A stretch of DNA of 46,203 bases, from assembly GCA_964546505.1 (NCBI GenBank), contig CAZJJZ010000009.1:1-46203 (forward strand). Direction: 5' to 3'. Of this stretch, positions 25,560 through 33,156 are shown piece by piece. How positions within the stretch are numbered: position 1 is the stretch's first letter; every line of letters starts with the position of its first letter. Source of the DNA: CAZJJZ01 sp964546505 (GTDB taxonomy: Bacteria > Patescibacteriota > Gracilibacteria > UBA1369). The position numbers and the translations under genes were made by a program. The notes under the pieces are model-generated. The model worked only from the letters and a program-made list of their open reading frames with translations. It was not told the DNA's origin and ran no database searches.

Positions 25560-25588
25560 TTGGCAATATTCTTGGTGATGGACATAAT
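25560..25588 (+). promoter_or_regulatory. Candidate promoter of the ZIP transporter gene
   Basis: TTGGCA, 17-base spacer, CATAAT, ending 25 bases before the ATG at 25613. The -10 lies inside the palindrome at 25581-25594. Confidence 0.45.
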
Positions 25589-25596
25589 ATTGTCAA
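25568..25596 (-). promoter_or_regulatory. Candidate divergent promoter of the SAM-hydrolase-like gene
   Basis: On the minus strand TTGACA (25596-25591), 17-base spacer, AAGAAT (25573-25568). It would start a leader of about 140 bases that contains the competing hairpins at 25435-25498. The -35 overlaps the palindrome. Confidence 0.4.
25581..25594. promoter_or_regulatory. Palindrome GACATAATATTGTC between divergent promoters
   Basis: Half-sites GACA and TGTC are perfect, with a six-base AT spacer. It overlaps the -10 of the ZIP promoter and the -35 of the divergent one. The half-sites are the same as those in the two operators at 26424-26469, but the spacing is different. Confidence 0.4.
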
Positions 25597-25612
25597 TCTA
25601 AAAATTAATTGA

Positions 25613-26396
25613 ATGCACAACTTATTGGTTATCGTAGTGGCTTCAGTTTTGGTGTCACTTTGCTCTTTGGTCGGGGTTTTATTACTTGGAATAAAGCAGA
25701 AAAGGAGGGAGAAAATGATTTTTTCGTTGGTGGGTCTTTCTGCCGGCGCTATGCTGGGAGGCGCTTTTTTGCATCTCTTGCCAGAAGCTTTGGAAGATAA
25801 TCATGCTTTAACACCATTTTTAATTTTACTGGGTTCTTTTCTGGTATTTTTCTTCTTGGAAAAATATTTGTATTGGAGGCATTGTCATGATGAACATTGT
25901 GGGGCGCATGCTCTGGGAGTTATGAGTTTGGCGGGTGATGTGATTCATAATTTTATTGATGGTTTAGTGATTGCGGCGGCATTTTTGACGGATTTCAATC
26001 TTGGTGTGGTTACTGCTTTGGTGATTGCCTTGCATGAAATTCCACAGGAGGTGGGTGATATGGCTGTTTTGCTGCATTCAGGAATGTCTTTTCAACGGGC
26101 TTTATTCTGGAATTCAGTAGTGGCGCTGTCGGCGGTAGCTGGGGCGGTAGTTGGCTTTTTTATTAGTGGGGTTTTTGCTGATGTGGAGAAGTATTTATTG
26201 CCTTTGGCGGCAGGAAGTTTTATTTATATTGGTGCTGCGGATTTAATTCCAGAAATTCGCAGGCACTATCGAAATAATCGATCNNNNNNNNNNGTAAGTA
26301 AGATAAAACCAAAATAATCGATCTTTCAGAGGAGCCGTTTTCTTCATTATTGGTTTGCTATTGATGTATTTATTTACTTTTTTGGGAGCTCATTAG
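25613..26396 (+). CDS. ZIP-family divalent metal transporter, split by an assembly artefact
   Basis: Imports Zn2+ or other divalent metals across the inner membrane. About eight helices. The ZIP metal-path helices are clear: GDVIHNFIDGLVIAAAF (helix 4) and HEIPQEVGDMAVLLHSG (helix 5), plus an early HLLPEAL and a His/Cys-rich loop (RHCHDEHCGAH). The reading frame breaks at 26284, where 10 N and about 30 bases intervene. AAATAATCGATC occurs immediately before the gap and again at 26312-26323. Joining at that repeat restores ...NNRSFRGAVFFIIGLLL... to a stop at 26394-26396, giving 247 residues, a normal ZIP length. It stands 86 bases ahead of the nicotianamine-synthase-like operon. Confidence 0.9.
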
Positions 26397-26415
26397 TTTT
26401 ATTGATTAGAAAAGT

Positions 26416-26444
26416 TTGACAAATGAGACATTGTCGCGTTATAT
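26416..26444 (+). promoter_or_regulatory. Strong promoter of the metallophore-GTPase-Fur operon
   Basis: Perfect TTGACA (26416-26421), a 17-base spacer, then TTATAT (26439-26444). The whole first operator fits in the spacer. A second TATAAT lies at 26468-26473 without a matching -35. Confidence 0.7.
26424..26438. promoter_or_regulatory. Operator 1, candidate Fur/Zur box
   Basis: TGAGACATTGTCGCG, a near-palindrome centred on GACA-t-TGTC, placed between -35 and -10. Its reverse complement closely matches operator 2. Bound repressor here would block RNA polymerase. Confidence 0.6.
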
Positions 26445-26454
26445 AGGGTCGTTA

Positions 26455-26469
26455 TGCGACATTGTCTTA
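26455..26469. promoter_or_regulatory. Operator 2, candidate Fur/Zur box
   Basis: TGCGACATTGTCTTA, same core GACATTGTC, centre 31 bases from operator 1 (about three helical turns), 13 bases before the ATG at 26483. Confidence 0.6.
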
Positions 26470-26482
26470 TAATTTTTGTTAA

Positions 26483-27271
26483 ATGAAATTCGTTGAGAGA
26501 TTAGACAAAACTGTTGATTCGATTGCTCGTTTGGATTGTTACAGGCCTTCTAGCCGTGTTAGTGAGTTATTTAGTGAGTTGGTGAGCTTGGTAAAGTGGG
26601 GAATGGACAGTAAACAAGAGGATTTATTGATAGCCAGATATGCACACTCTACGCGCATTTGGGCATCTTTGGCAGAGGCTGAATTAGAGCAGTTCTGGGC
26701 TAAAAAAATTTTAAAGGCCGATAATTTTTGGTACGCGATCAAGGACTTTCCTTATCTGGAAAATTATTGGCAATTAGCTTTTTGGGAAAATTGGCGTATA
26801 GAAAAGAAATTGGGCCGTCGACCTCAAAAACTATTATTTGTGGGTGCGGGAAGTCTACCATTGTCAGTTATTTTCTGGGCAAAATTGTATGGTGTTGAAG
26901 TAGTGGCTTTGGATTGTGATGACAAGGCGGTGACATTAGGTAGCAAATTGATTCAAAAAGCCGGGGTTGCTGATAAAATCGATTATCGCCAAGAGAATTT
27001 TATGCAATTTGGCGGTGAGAATGATTTTGATCTTATTTTTTTGGCCGCCATGGCCTTGGATGACGAGGGAGGAAAAGCCGGATTATTGCAACAGGCTGAT
27101 CGAATCATGCGGCCTAATCAGTTGCTTGCGGCTAGAACAGTAGTGGGTCTTAAGAAATTGTTGTATCAAGAGGTGAACATTAATCATCTCAAACAAGGTT
27201 GGAAAAAAACCGAGTTGCTGGTACCTGACGTCGATGTAATTAATTCTTTAATACTAACTCAAAAATGCTAA
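26483..27271 (+). CDS. Nicotianamine synthase-family protein (metallophore biosynthesis)
   Basis: 262 residues. Family members join aminobutyrate units from S-adenosylmethionine to make nicotianamine, or to a histidine to make staphylopine-type metallophores. The match runs the full length. RVSELFSELVSL and LAEAELEQFWAKKIL, then KDFPYLENYWQLAFWENW, correspond to the N-terminal helices (plant LF-ELVS, E-x-x-LE, FPYY-NY-x-L). LLFVGAGSLPLSVIFWAKL is the SAM-binding FIGSGPLPLTS loop. FDLIFLAAMAL corresponds to YDVVFLAALVG. LLAARTVVGLKKLLY and VDVINSLIL correspond to the LMLRSAHG-x-R-x-FLYP and DVVNSVII ends. It overlaps the GTPase gene by 7 bases. No opine dehydrogenase (CntM) is nearby, so the product is probably nicotianamine-like. 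Confidence 0.8.
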   Translation: MKFVERLDKTVDSIARLDCYRPSSRVSELFSELVSLVKWGMDSKQEDLLIARYAHSTRIWASLAEAELEQFWAKKILKADNFWYAIKDFPYLENYWQLAFWENWRIEKKLGRRPQKLLFVGAGSLPLSVIFWAKLYGVEVVALDCDDKAVTLGSKLIQKAGVADKIDYRQENFMQFGGENDFDLIFLAAMALDDEGGKAGLLQQADRIMRPNQLLAARTVVGLKKLLYQEVNINHLKQGWKKTELLVPDVDVINSLILTQKC

Positions 27272-28967
27272 AAATACGGGAACAGATTGAAAGACCGAAA
27301 CGCTGCCAGGCTATTTTGGTGCTTGGTCCTTTGGGTTCGGGAAAAACTACATTAGTTAAATGGATATTGAATCAACACCAGCAATCATTGGGTAAAATGA
27401 AGTTGATTGTGAATGATGTTGGTTTGATAAATATTGATGCTGAGCGTTTGAAGGGCGTGGACATGACAGCTTTGAGTTCGGGATGTATTTGTTGTGAAGA
27501 TTTGGATTCTTTAACTAAAGTTGTGCAAGATAATCGCCATCAATTAGACACTTTGGTAATAGAGCCAACTGGTATTGCAGAAGGTGATGCCATCAAAAAA
27601 ATGTTGGAGCAGCAAGGTGTAGATGTGGGGGTGATTTCTTTAGTCGATGTTCTGCATTTTGATCAAAGGGTGGAAATTGAGAAGATTGTGATGGAAACTC
27701 AAATCAAGGTTGCAGATGTAATTGGTTTAACTTGGCTGGACAATGCCGAAAATCGTAAATCGATGGTAATGAACTGGATTGCTCAGAACAGACCAGGTAA
27801 GCCGGTGTATGATTTACCAGAATTGCGGTTGGAGAATTCCGAAGTACTGATGAGTGAAATCAGTAGCGTTCAACATCAGGTGATGTTCGATCGTTTAATG
27901 CAACATTTAAGGGAAACAAACAAACCCCGTCTAATAGCCTTGAAGGGCTTTAAAAATAGTGGTTGTGCTCATGATCATCACCACCATGAACATGGACAAT
28001 ATACAGAACGTCATAATCATGATCATCACCACCATCAAGATATGCCTCATTCTGTTCATCANNNNNNNNNNNNNNNNACCATGATCATCAGCATCATGAA
28101 CAGGAACTGGGGGTTTATCCTTATAGTTTTGAGTATGGCGAAGTGGTTTCAAAACAAGATTTAGAGGCAAAAATCAAAAGCTTAAGTACTAAAGTTTTAA
28201 GAGCTAAAGGGGTGATTGGTGAGAGAGAGTTTGATCTGGTGCAAGGAAGTTGGCGCTGGGGCAAATACCAAAAAGGCAAAAACTTTTTTAATTTGATCTG
28301 CGCTGATCCATTGTCAGCTGAAGAATTGGTCAGCTTGCAAGGGCTGGTTGTTTCGGCTGATAATAAAACTGAAACACTCACAAATCATTTACCAAATTTA
28401 CCCATGACAGAACAGGAATTGCAGGATTTTTCACGCCAGGAAATCGCCAAATTGGTTGATCAATATCATCAATATATGCGGAGGGAGAATCAAATCAAAA
28501 AGCTAAAAGAGGCCATGGCCGACTTAGGAATGACTCAAAAAATTGATCTTTTAAATCAATTAAATCAATTGCAATTGGAGCAAAAGACTTTGGGTGAAGC
28601 AATGAAATATGATAACCCTCTGATTTGGTTGGAATATAAGCTACAAGCATATAGAGGGACAGAAAACGAGATTAAGACAGTTGAAGATTTACGCAAACAT
28701 TCTGCCAGTCCGACTTATATTTGTCATAAACGCTTGACCTATTTGGCTAAAGCAATGAAAGAGAATGGTTTTGGTGATTTCTGGAAAGAGCAGGAGGTTG
28801 CAGGTGAAATGGAATTAGAGGTGTTTTTGAATAGCGCACAATTCAAAGCAGTAATGTCTGATCAGAACGTACTGGAAATGTGGCGAAAACATGAGTATTT
28901 TGTTCATGACGGAAGAGTAGCCAAATGGGAAAATTATCAATTAGATAACCACAATGCGAGCAAATAA
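27265..28967 (+). CDS. COG0523 (CobW/ZigA-type) metal-chaperone GTPase, frame broken by an N run
   Basis: G3E GTPases of this group bind Zn2+ and insert it into client proteins or supply it under starvation. Walker A GPLGSGKT is at residues 21-28, the metal-binding C-x-C-C in SSGCICCEDL at 74-77, and EPTGIAEGD near 105. The base-specificity loop reads LTWLDN instead of the usual N-K-x-D, which is odd. Residues about 232-270 are His-rich (AHDHHHHEHGQ and NHDHHHHQD). The 16 N (28062-28077) fall in this repeat and shift the frame. Past them the correct frame resumes HDHQHHEQELGVYPYSFEYG and runs through the C-terminal domain to 28967 (about 567 residues). A separate ORF from 28143 is only this second half. 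Confidence 0.88.
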
Positions 28968-29343
28968 AACAAAAGATAAAATAGTCTCATTATTAGAGAC
29001 TAAAGGCGAATTGAAAGCGCAGGAGATTGTTAAGGAATTAAAGGACATAGATCGTGCGACAATTTATCGCAATCTACTATTGCTGGAAAAGCAGAAGCAG
29101 GTGCGCAAAATAGCGGGTAAGGGGACTGCAAAGATTTACGAATTGGCTAATGAAACGCACTTGCATATGATTTGTGAGGAATGTGGTACGGTCAAACATT
29201 ATCAACCTTCAACGGTGCTATTGAAGGAATTGAGCAATTTGGCATCGGAATTTGGAGTGCATGATTTGGAGTTGGTGTTACGCGGCGAATGTAAAAAGAC
29301 ACATCAAAAAAACTCCCCCAGCAAGATTTCTGAGGGAGTATAA
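28954..29343 (+). CDS. Fur/Zur-family metalloregulator
   Basis: 129 residues, overlapping the GTPase gene by 14 bases, last gene of the operon. The winged helix is clear (DIDRATIYRNLLLLEKQKQV, compare A-T-V-Y-R-x-L-x-x-L). The dimer domain begins HLHMICEECGTV, with the His and first C-x-x-C of the structural zinc site, but the usual second C-x-x-C near the end is reduced to one Cys (RGECKK). The final residues are encoded by one arm of the terminator at 29306-29339. By context it most likely senses Zn2+ and binds the two GACATTGTC sites, repressing its own operon. Metal specificity is inference. Confidence 0.85.
   Translation: MRANKTKDKIVSLLETKGELKAQEIVKELKDIDRATIYRNLLLLEKQKQVRKIAGKGTAKIYELANETHLHMICEECGTVKHYQPSTVLLKELSNLASEFGVHDLELVLRGECKKTHQKNSPSKISEGV
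29306..29339 (-). terminator. Intrinsic terminator for the minus-strand 29352-29806 gene
   Basis: On the minus strand ACTCCCTCAG, an 8-base loop, CTGGGGGAGT, then seven T. Stem 29339-29312, T-run 29312-29306. It overlaps the 3' end of the Fur-family gene. Confidence 0.75.
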
Positions 29344-29351
29344 GAAGTCGT

Positions 29352-29806
29352 TTAGGCGTGTGCGGGAGTCGCGGATGCGCCAGCAGCGGGGGTGTATTTG
29401 GCTGAACCGAAAGCTAAAATAGGGATGAAAATGAATGGCAGGAAGATTAATCCTACTGTAAAACCAACGCCTTTACCAAAAGATTTTCAAAAATTTTGCT
29501 TCCTTTACCAAAACGTTGTGAAAGTTCATTAATAACAATGATTTGCATGATTAGGTTGACGCCGGGAATCAAGAAAAGCAAAATCCACCAAATTGGCTTA
29601 CCAGTTATTTCCAATAGTACTACTATATTGTAAATAGGTACCAATGAAGCCCAGCCGGGTTTACCTGCCTTGGTGAAAATTTTCCAGCCGCAGTAGATAA
29701 AGAAGACGATTAGTGCTAGCCAGATGATCATGAAAACGCCAGCTCCTGCTCCCATTCCAGCTGATACGCCGTAAGAAGAGGCTAATTCTAAACTTCCATT
29801 TTCCAT
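29352..29806 (-). CDS. DUF5684-like small membrane protein, frameshifted by a 32-bp duplication
   Basis: Opening MENGSLELASSYGVSAGMG, then a hydrophobic helix, then FTKAGKPGWASLVPIYN and a GKPIWWILLFLIPGVNLI helix, typical of the DUF5684 family. After ELSQRFGKG the frame departs and soon stops at 29453. The 12-base CCTTTACCAAAA occurs at 29470-29481 and again at 29502-29513. Removing one 32-base unit restores FGKGVGFTVGLIFLPFIFIP, then FGSAKYTPAAGASATPAHA, ending at 29352-29354 (140 residues), the expected family ending. So either a recent tandem duplication truncated the gene or the assembly is wrong there. Function of the family unknown. Confidence 0.8.
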
Positions 29807-29870
29807 TTTAGTTTTGATTAAAGGATTTGCCGAATTCTAAAGAAAATTGTAAAAATAGTCAATTTAGGAA

Positions 29871-30449
29871 TTAATGGGTGGATTTTGGCAAGGGTTTTTT
29901 GGCTAGCGAAAGGTCTATATGGCAATAGCCGCCGGGGTTTTTGGCCAAATAGTCTTGATGGTATGTTTCGGCGGGGTAGAACTTGTGAAGTGGGGAGATT
30001 TCGGTCACGATTTTTTTCGCAGATTGTTTTTGTAGCTCTGCTTTTTGTTTTTCGGCTTCTAGTTGTTGTTCTGTGGAGGTGTAGAAAATGGCTGAGCGGT
30101 ATTGCGAGCCAATATCATTACCTTGGCGATTAAACGAGGTTGGGTCGTGTAGACGCCAAAAGTGCTGCAAGATGTGGGCATAACTGATTGTATTGGGATC
30201 AAAAGTGATAAGTAAGGCTTCGGCATGATTGGTGTTGGTGTTGCAGACTGTTTGATAGGTGGGATTGACGGTATGGCCGCCGGTATAACCGACTTCGGTA
30301 TCGATAATGCCGTCCAATTGTTTGAAATAGGCCTCGGTGCCCCAAAAACAGCCGGCGGCCAGGCAGGCTTGTTCGCTGAAGTTGGGCTTGGGGTATTGCG
30401 TAGCGTCAGATGATGAGCTATCGGTGGGATTGATGTTTGAGTTAGACAT
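29871..30449 (-). CDS. msrA: Peptide methionine (S)-S-oxide reductase
   Basis: 192 residues. Reduces the S-epimer of methionine sulfoxide in proteins. The active-site AAGCFWGTEAYF is near residue 33-44, with VGYTGGHTVNPTY, NHAEALLITFDP, FWRLHDPTSFNRQGNDIGSQ and the Tyr/Glu substrate pocket all present. The C-terminus (NPGGYCHIDL) holds a possible resolving Cys. No signal peptide, so cytoplasmic. Its ATG overlaps the msrB stop by one base, so both reductases are made together. Confidence 0.96.
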   Translation of the reverse strand: MSNSNINPTDSSSSDATQYPKPNFSEQACLAAGCFWGTEAYFKQLDGIIDTEVGYTGGHTVNPTYQTVCNTNTNHAEALLITFDPNTISYAHILQHFWRLHDPTSFNRQGNDIGSQYRSAIFYTSTEQQLEAEKQKAELQKQSAKKIVTEISPLHKFYPAETYHQDYLAKNPGGYCHIDLSLAKKPLPKSTH

Positions 30450-30883
30450 CAGGCTTGGTGGTTTTGGAAATAGGGTAAGAATTCGCCGTAGCCAGAGTTA
30501 TCTAATTCATTCAGTGGGATGAATTTAAGTGCTGCTGAATTGATACAATAGCGTTCGCCTGTGGGTCCTGGCCCATCCGGAAAAACATGTCCTAAATGAG
30601 AATCAGAGCTTCCGGAGCGGACTTCGGTTCGGACCATACCATGAGTTTGGTCAATTTTTTCTTCTATTTCTGCCCCTGCCAGAGGCTTAGTAAAGCTTGG
30701 CCAACCAGTGCCGGAGTCGAATTTATCAAATGAAGCAAATAAAGGTTTGCCATTATAGATATCTACATAAAGTCCGGGTTGATGATTGTTCCAGTACGCG
30801 TTTTGAAAGGCGGGTTCAGTACCGCAATTCTTGGTAATATCGTGCTGCAAGGGGGTGATTGGTGGTAAATTTTGTTCGGGCAT
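30449..30883 (-). CDS. msrB: Peptide methionine (R)-S-oxide reductase
   Basis: 144 residues from the ATG at 30881-30883; a longer frame from 31006 adds an unlikely basic leader. Motifs: CGTEPAFQNAYWNNHQPGLY, KFDSGTGWPSF, RTEVRSGSSDSHLGHVFPDG and the catalytic RYCINSAALKF. The two C-x-x-C zinc pairs of some MsrB proteins are absent, as in many bacterial forms. Reduces the R-epimer; paired with msrA downstream. The short divergent intergenic region (30884-30949) is shared with the plus-strand unknown gene. Confidence 0.95.
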   Translation of the reverse strand: MPEQNLPPITPLQHDITKNCGTEPAFQNAYWNNHQPGLYVDIYNGKPLFASFDKFDSGTGWPSFTKPLAGAEIEEKIDQTHGMVRTEVRSGSSDSHLGHVFPDGPGPTGERYCINSAALKFIPLNELDNSGYGEFLPYFQNHQA

Positions 30884-30949
30884 AAAAGTGAAGTAATTTG
30901 ACAGAAGGGCGATATCTTGGTATAACCAATGCTCTATTTTAGCATTTAT

Positions 30950-31672
30950 ATGGAAAATATTAAATCTTTTTCTGATCAAGAAATAATTGCGGAGATCATT
31001 CGCCAAATAGAAGGTTCCGTATCAATAAAAGCAGAATTTAAGCAGGAAGTGAAAAATGAGTTCAGTCAGAATCCGGAAGAAATACTGAATGTGGTGAAGA
31101 AGAGAATTGATCGACTCCTCAATGGAGCTATCAATCAATGGTCTGGTCATTTTGTACATAATCTGGGTAGTATTGTGTTTAATAATTTGGCAGAGTTAGG
31201 TGAAGCAAAATGGCAAAAAAAAATCTATTCAGACTATCAAAATTTCATGGTTCGACAGCAGGTACAGCCGGTTGATATGAGTGCTTTCTTGGAGGTTAAA
31301 ACTTTGCCGATGCTGCATTATTTCAACCCCCGAAGACCAAGCAGGCATGCACCCCCCGGTTATCAGAAACCAGATTATATTTCACGTGAGGCTGTGTACA
31401 AAAATTGGACAGCTTGGGAAAAGGGTGGTTTTGATGTAGGAGACTTGGTGATTGATCCGTATAGAAATGAAAGATATTACACTTTGAAGGTGATTTCAGT
31501 GATTAAGGGAGTGACAGAAAAAGTGATGGTAATTTTGGAGCAGAGATTCCTGGTCGATGTACCCTACATGAAAAAGGATGAGAAGCAAAAGATGCGGGCG
31601 GGCATTCATCGGGGTGTACCGTCTTTTCCGCAGGAAATCCAGAAATACGTGCCAGATATGCAAAAAATTTAA
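30950..31672 (+). CDS. Hypothetical soluble protein
   Basis: 240 residues from ATG 30950 (frame open from 30929). The N-terminal 75 residues are helical and charged; a basic Pro-rich segment lies mid-protein (FNPRRPSRHAPPGYQKP). The C-terminal part looks beta-rich (FDVGDLVIDPYRNERYYTLK, then KVMVILEQRFLVDV), perhaps a small barrel. No family recognised. Convergent with the exchanger gene, overlapping 4 bases. Confidence 0.6.
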   Translation: MENIKSFSDQEIIAEIIRQIEGSVSIKAEFKQEVKNEFSQNPEEILNVVKKRIDRLLNGAINQWSGHFVHNLGSIVFNNLAELGEAKWQKKIYSDYQNFMVRQQVQPVDMSAFLEVKTLPMLHYFNPRRPSRHAPPGYQKPDYISREAVYKNWTAWEKGGFDVGDLVIDPYRNERYYTLKVISVIKGVTEKVMVILEQRFLVDVPYMKKDEKQKMRAGIHRGVPSFPQEIQKYVPDMQKI

Positions 31673-32631
31673 GCCATAATCCTAAAGCTTAAATAAGCCA
31701 AATATGTAAGTAGGAGAATGGCGCCTTGCCATCTTTCGAGTACTAATTTGTGGTGAGTAAACATGGCAAACAGTAGCAAAAGGCTGGCAAAAATATTGAT
31801 GATGAGATCAATTTCCAATCCAGGTATCAAGGGGACAGGCGCAATAGTCGCTGTTACTCCCAAAATTAAAAAAGTGTTGATGATATTGGATCCCACTATA
31901 TTACCAATGGCGATATCACTTTCTTTTTTATAGGCAGCGACTGCGGAGGTGGCTAATTCAGGTAAGGAAGTACCGACAGCCACAATGGTGAGTCCAATGA
32001 CTGTTTGACTGATGCCGAAGTTTTGCGCGATTGTTACGGCACCGTCCACAATCCAATTACCGCCCAAAGAAAGCCCGGTTAGCCCCAGAATCACCAATAA
32101 TACGGCGAATCTCAGGGAATACTTTTTGATTTCGGGTTCGGGCTGAATGTCCGAGGTGCTTTTACTGATGCCAAACACATAATACATAAAAATGATCAAA
32201 AAACTGAGCAGTACTAGTCCATCAATACGAGAAAGTCCTGAGCCAAAACGGCCATCGATGATTTGGTCATTAACCAAAATCCCCACCAATACCGCAGCCA
32301 ATAAACTAAAGGGAATTTCTTTCAACACGGTGTTGCGTTTGGCGGTAATGGGGAAAATAAGGGCGGAAACACCTAGAATTAAAAGAATATTGGCAATATT
32401 ACTACCCAAGATATTACCAATAGCCAAGTCCGTATTGCCTGTAAAGCTAGCAAATAAGTTAACAAACATCTCGGGCGTGGAAGTGCCAATGGAAACAATC
32501 GTTAAGCCGATGACAATGTTGGGAATTTTGTATTTTTTGGCTATGGATGAAGCGCCCGTGACCAAAAAATCTGCACCTTTAATCAAAAGTGGAAAGCCTA
32601 AAAGAAAGAGTAGATAGGGAAGAATTGACAT
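31669..32631 (-). CDS. Ca2+/Na+ (CaCA family, YrbG-type) antiporter
   Basis: 320 residues, about ten membrane helices in two inverted halves. Each half carries the alpha-repeat: GTSTPEMFVNLFAS with GNILGSNIANILLILGV in the first, and GTSLPELATSAVAA with GNIVGSNIINTFLILGV in the second. The acidic Glu in each repeat coordinates the ion. Likely exports Ca2+ in exchange for Na+ or H+. The gene for a DUF1761 protein lies 18 bases upstream on the same strand. Confidence 0.92.
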   Translation of the reverse strand: MSILPYLLFLLGFPLLIKGADFLVTGASSIAKKYKIPNIVIGLTIVSIGTSTPEMFVNLFASFTGNTDLAIGNILGSNIANILLILGVSALIFPITAKRNTVLKEIPFSLLAAVLVGILVNDQIIDGRFGSGLSRIDGLVLLSFLIIFMYYVFGISKSTSDIQPEPEIKKYSLRFAVLLVILGLTGLSLGGNWIVDGAVTIAQNFGISQTVIGLTIVAVGTSLPELATSAVAAYKKESDIAIGNIVGSNIINTFLILGVTATIAPVPLIPGLEIDLIINIFASLLLLFAMFTHHKLVLERWQGAILLLTYLAYLSFRIMA

Positions 32632-32649
32632 CTTGTTTGGTTGATGGTG

Positions 32650-33045
32650 TTATCGCCAGAAGTTCAAGATCAGACCGTAGATCAAAAACATGATTAAATG
32701 GTAACCACCTTGAAGGGCTAAAGTGCTGAGTAAATTTGACTTGGTCTGGTTGTTCCATAGATTGGCCGTGATGATGCCGGTCAAGATTAAACCGGCGAAG
32801 ATGATCATAGTATTGCGTAATTCATAGCCGAAACTGAGACTTTTCAGTAAATAGGCGAGGGTAAAGATTTGGACAAACGAAGTTAGCATTTGTACAAAGT
32901 ACAAAGGTGTTGGATTGATGTTATTGCCCTTGGAATTATGGTGTATGATTTTCATCCAAGTTTTACCAAAAAACGGTCCATACCAGATACTGCCAACTAC
33001 GATACTTAATAGTGTACAGACTAAAACTGCCCAGATATTTACCAT
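32650..33045 (-). CDS. DUF1761-family membrane protein
   Basis: 131 residues, four predicted helices. The N-terminal VVGSIWYGPFFGKTWMKII matches the DUF1761 signature (Gly-x-x-Trp-Tyr-Gly-x-x-Phe-Gly-x-x-Trp). The function of the family is not known. Probably co-transcribed with the Ca2+/Na+ antiporter downstream. Confidence 0.75.
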   Translation of the reverse strand: MVNIWAVLVCTLLSIVVGSIWYGPFFGKTWMKIIHHNSKGNNINPTPLYFVQMLTSFVQIFTLAYLLKSLSFGYELRNTMIIFAGLILTGIITANLWNNQTKSNLLSTLALQGGYHLIMFLIYGLILNFWR

Positions 33046-33156
33046 ATTTTTTTTGTTTTTAGTTGATGTCTCAAGTCTAATGATTTTTGTGCCCCTTGGA
33101 AAGCTAAATTACATCAATGTTAGTTGATGTGGTGGGGATGACAAAATAGATGGAAA

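Noticed and set aside
25520..25585. A 21-codon minus-strand ORF (MSITKNIAKHKISHDQLIHK) as a leader peptide for the attenuator
   Set aside because: Its ATG lies upstream of the start site expected from the best minus promoter, it has no run of codons tied to a pathway, and there is no ribosome binding site.
28121..28381. Minus-strand ORFs opposite the GTPase gene
   Set aside because: Shadow frames with no family features; the plus frame explains the region fully.
28143..28967. A separate 274-residue gene starting with GTG
   Set aside because: It is the second half of the COG0523 GTPase; the frame upstream to the N run continues the His-rich repeat of the first half.
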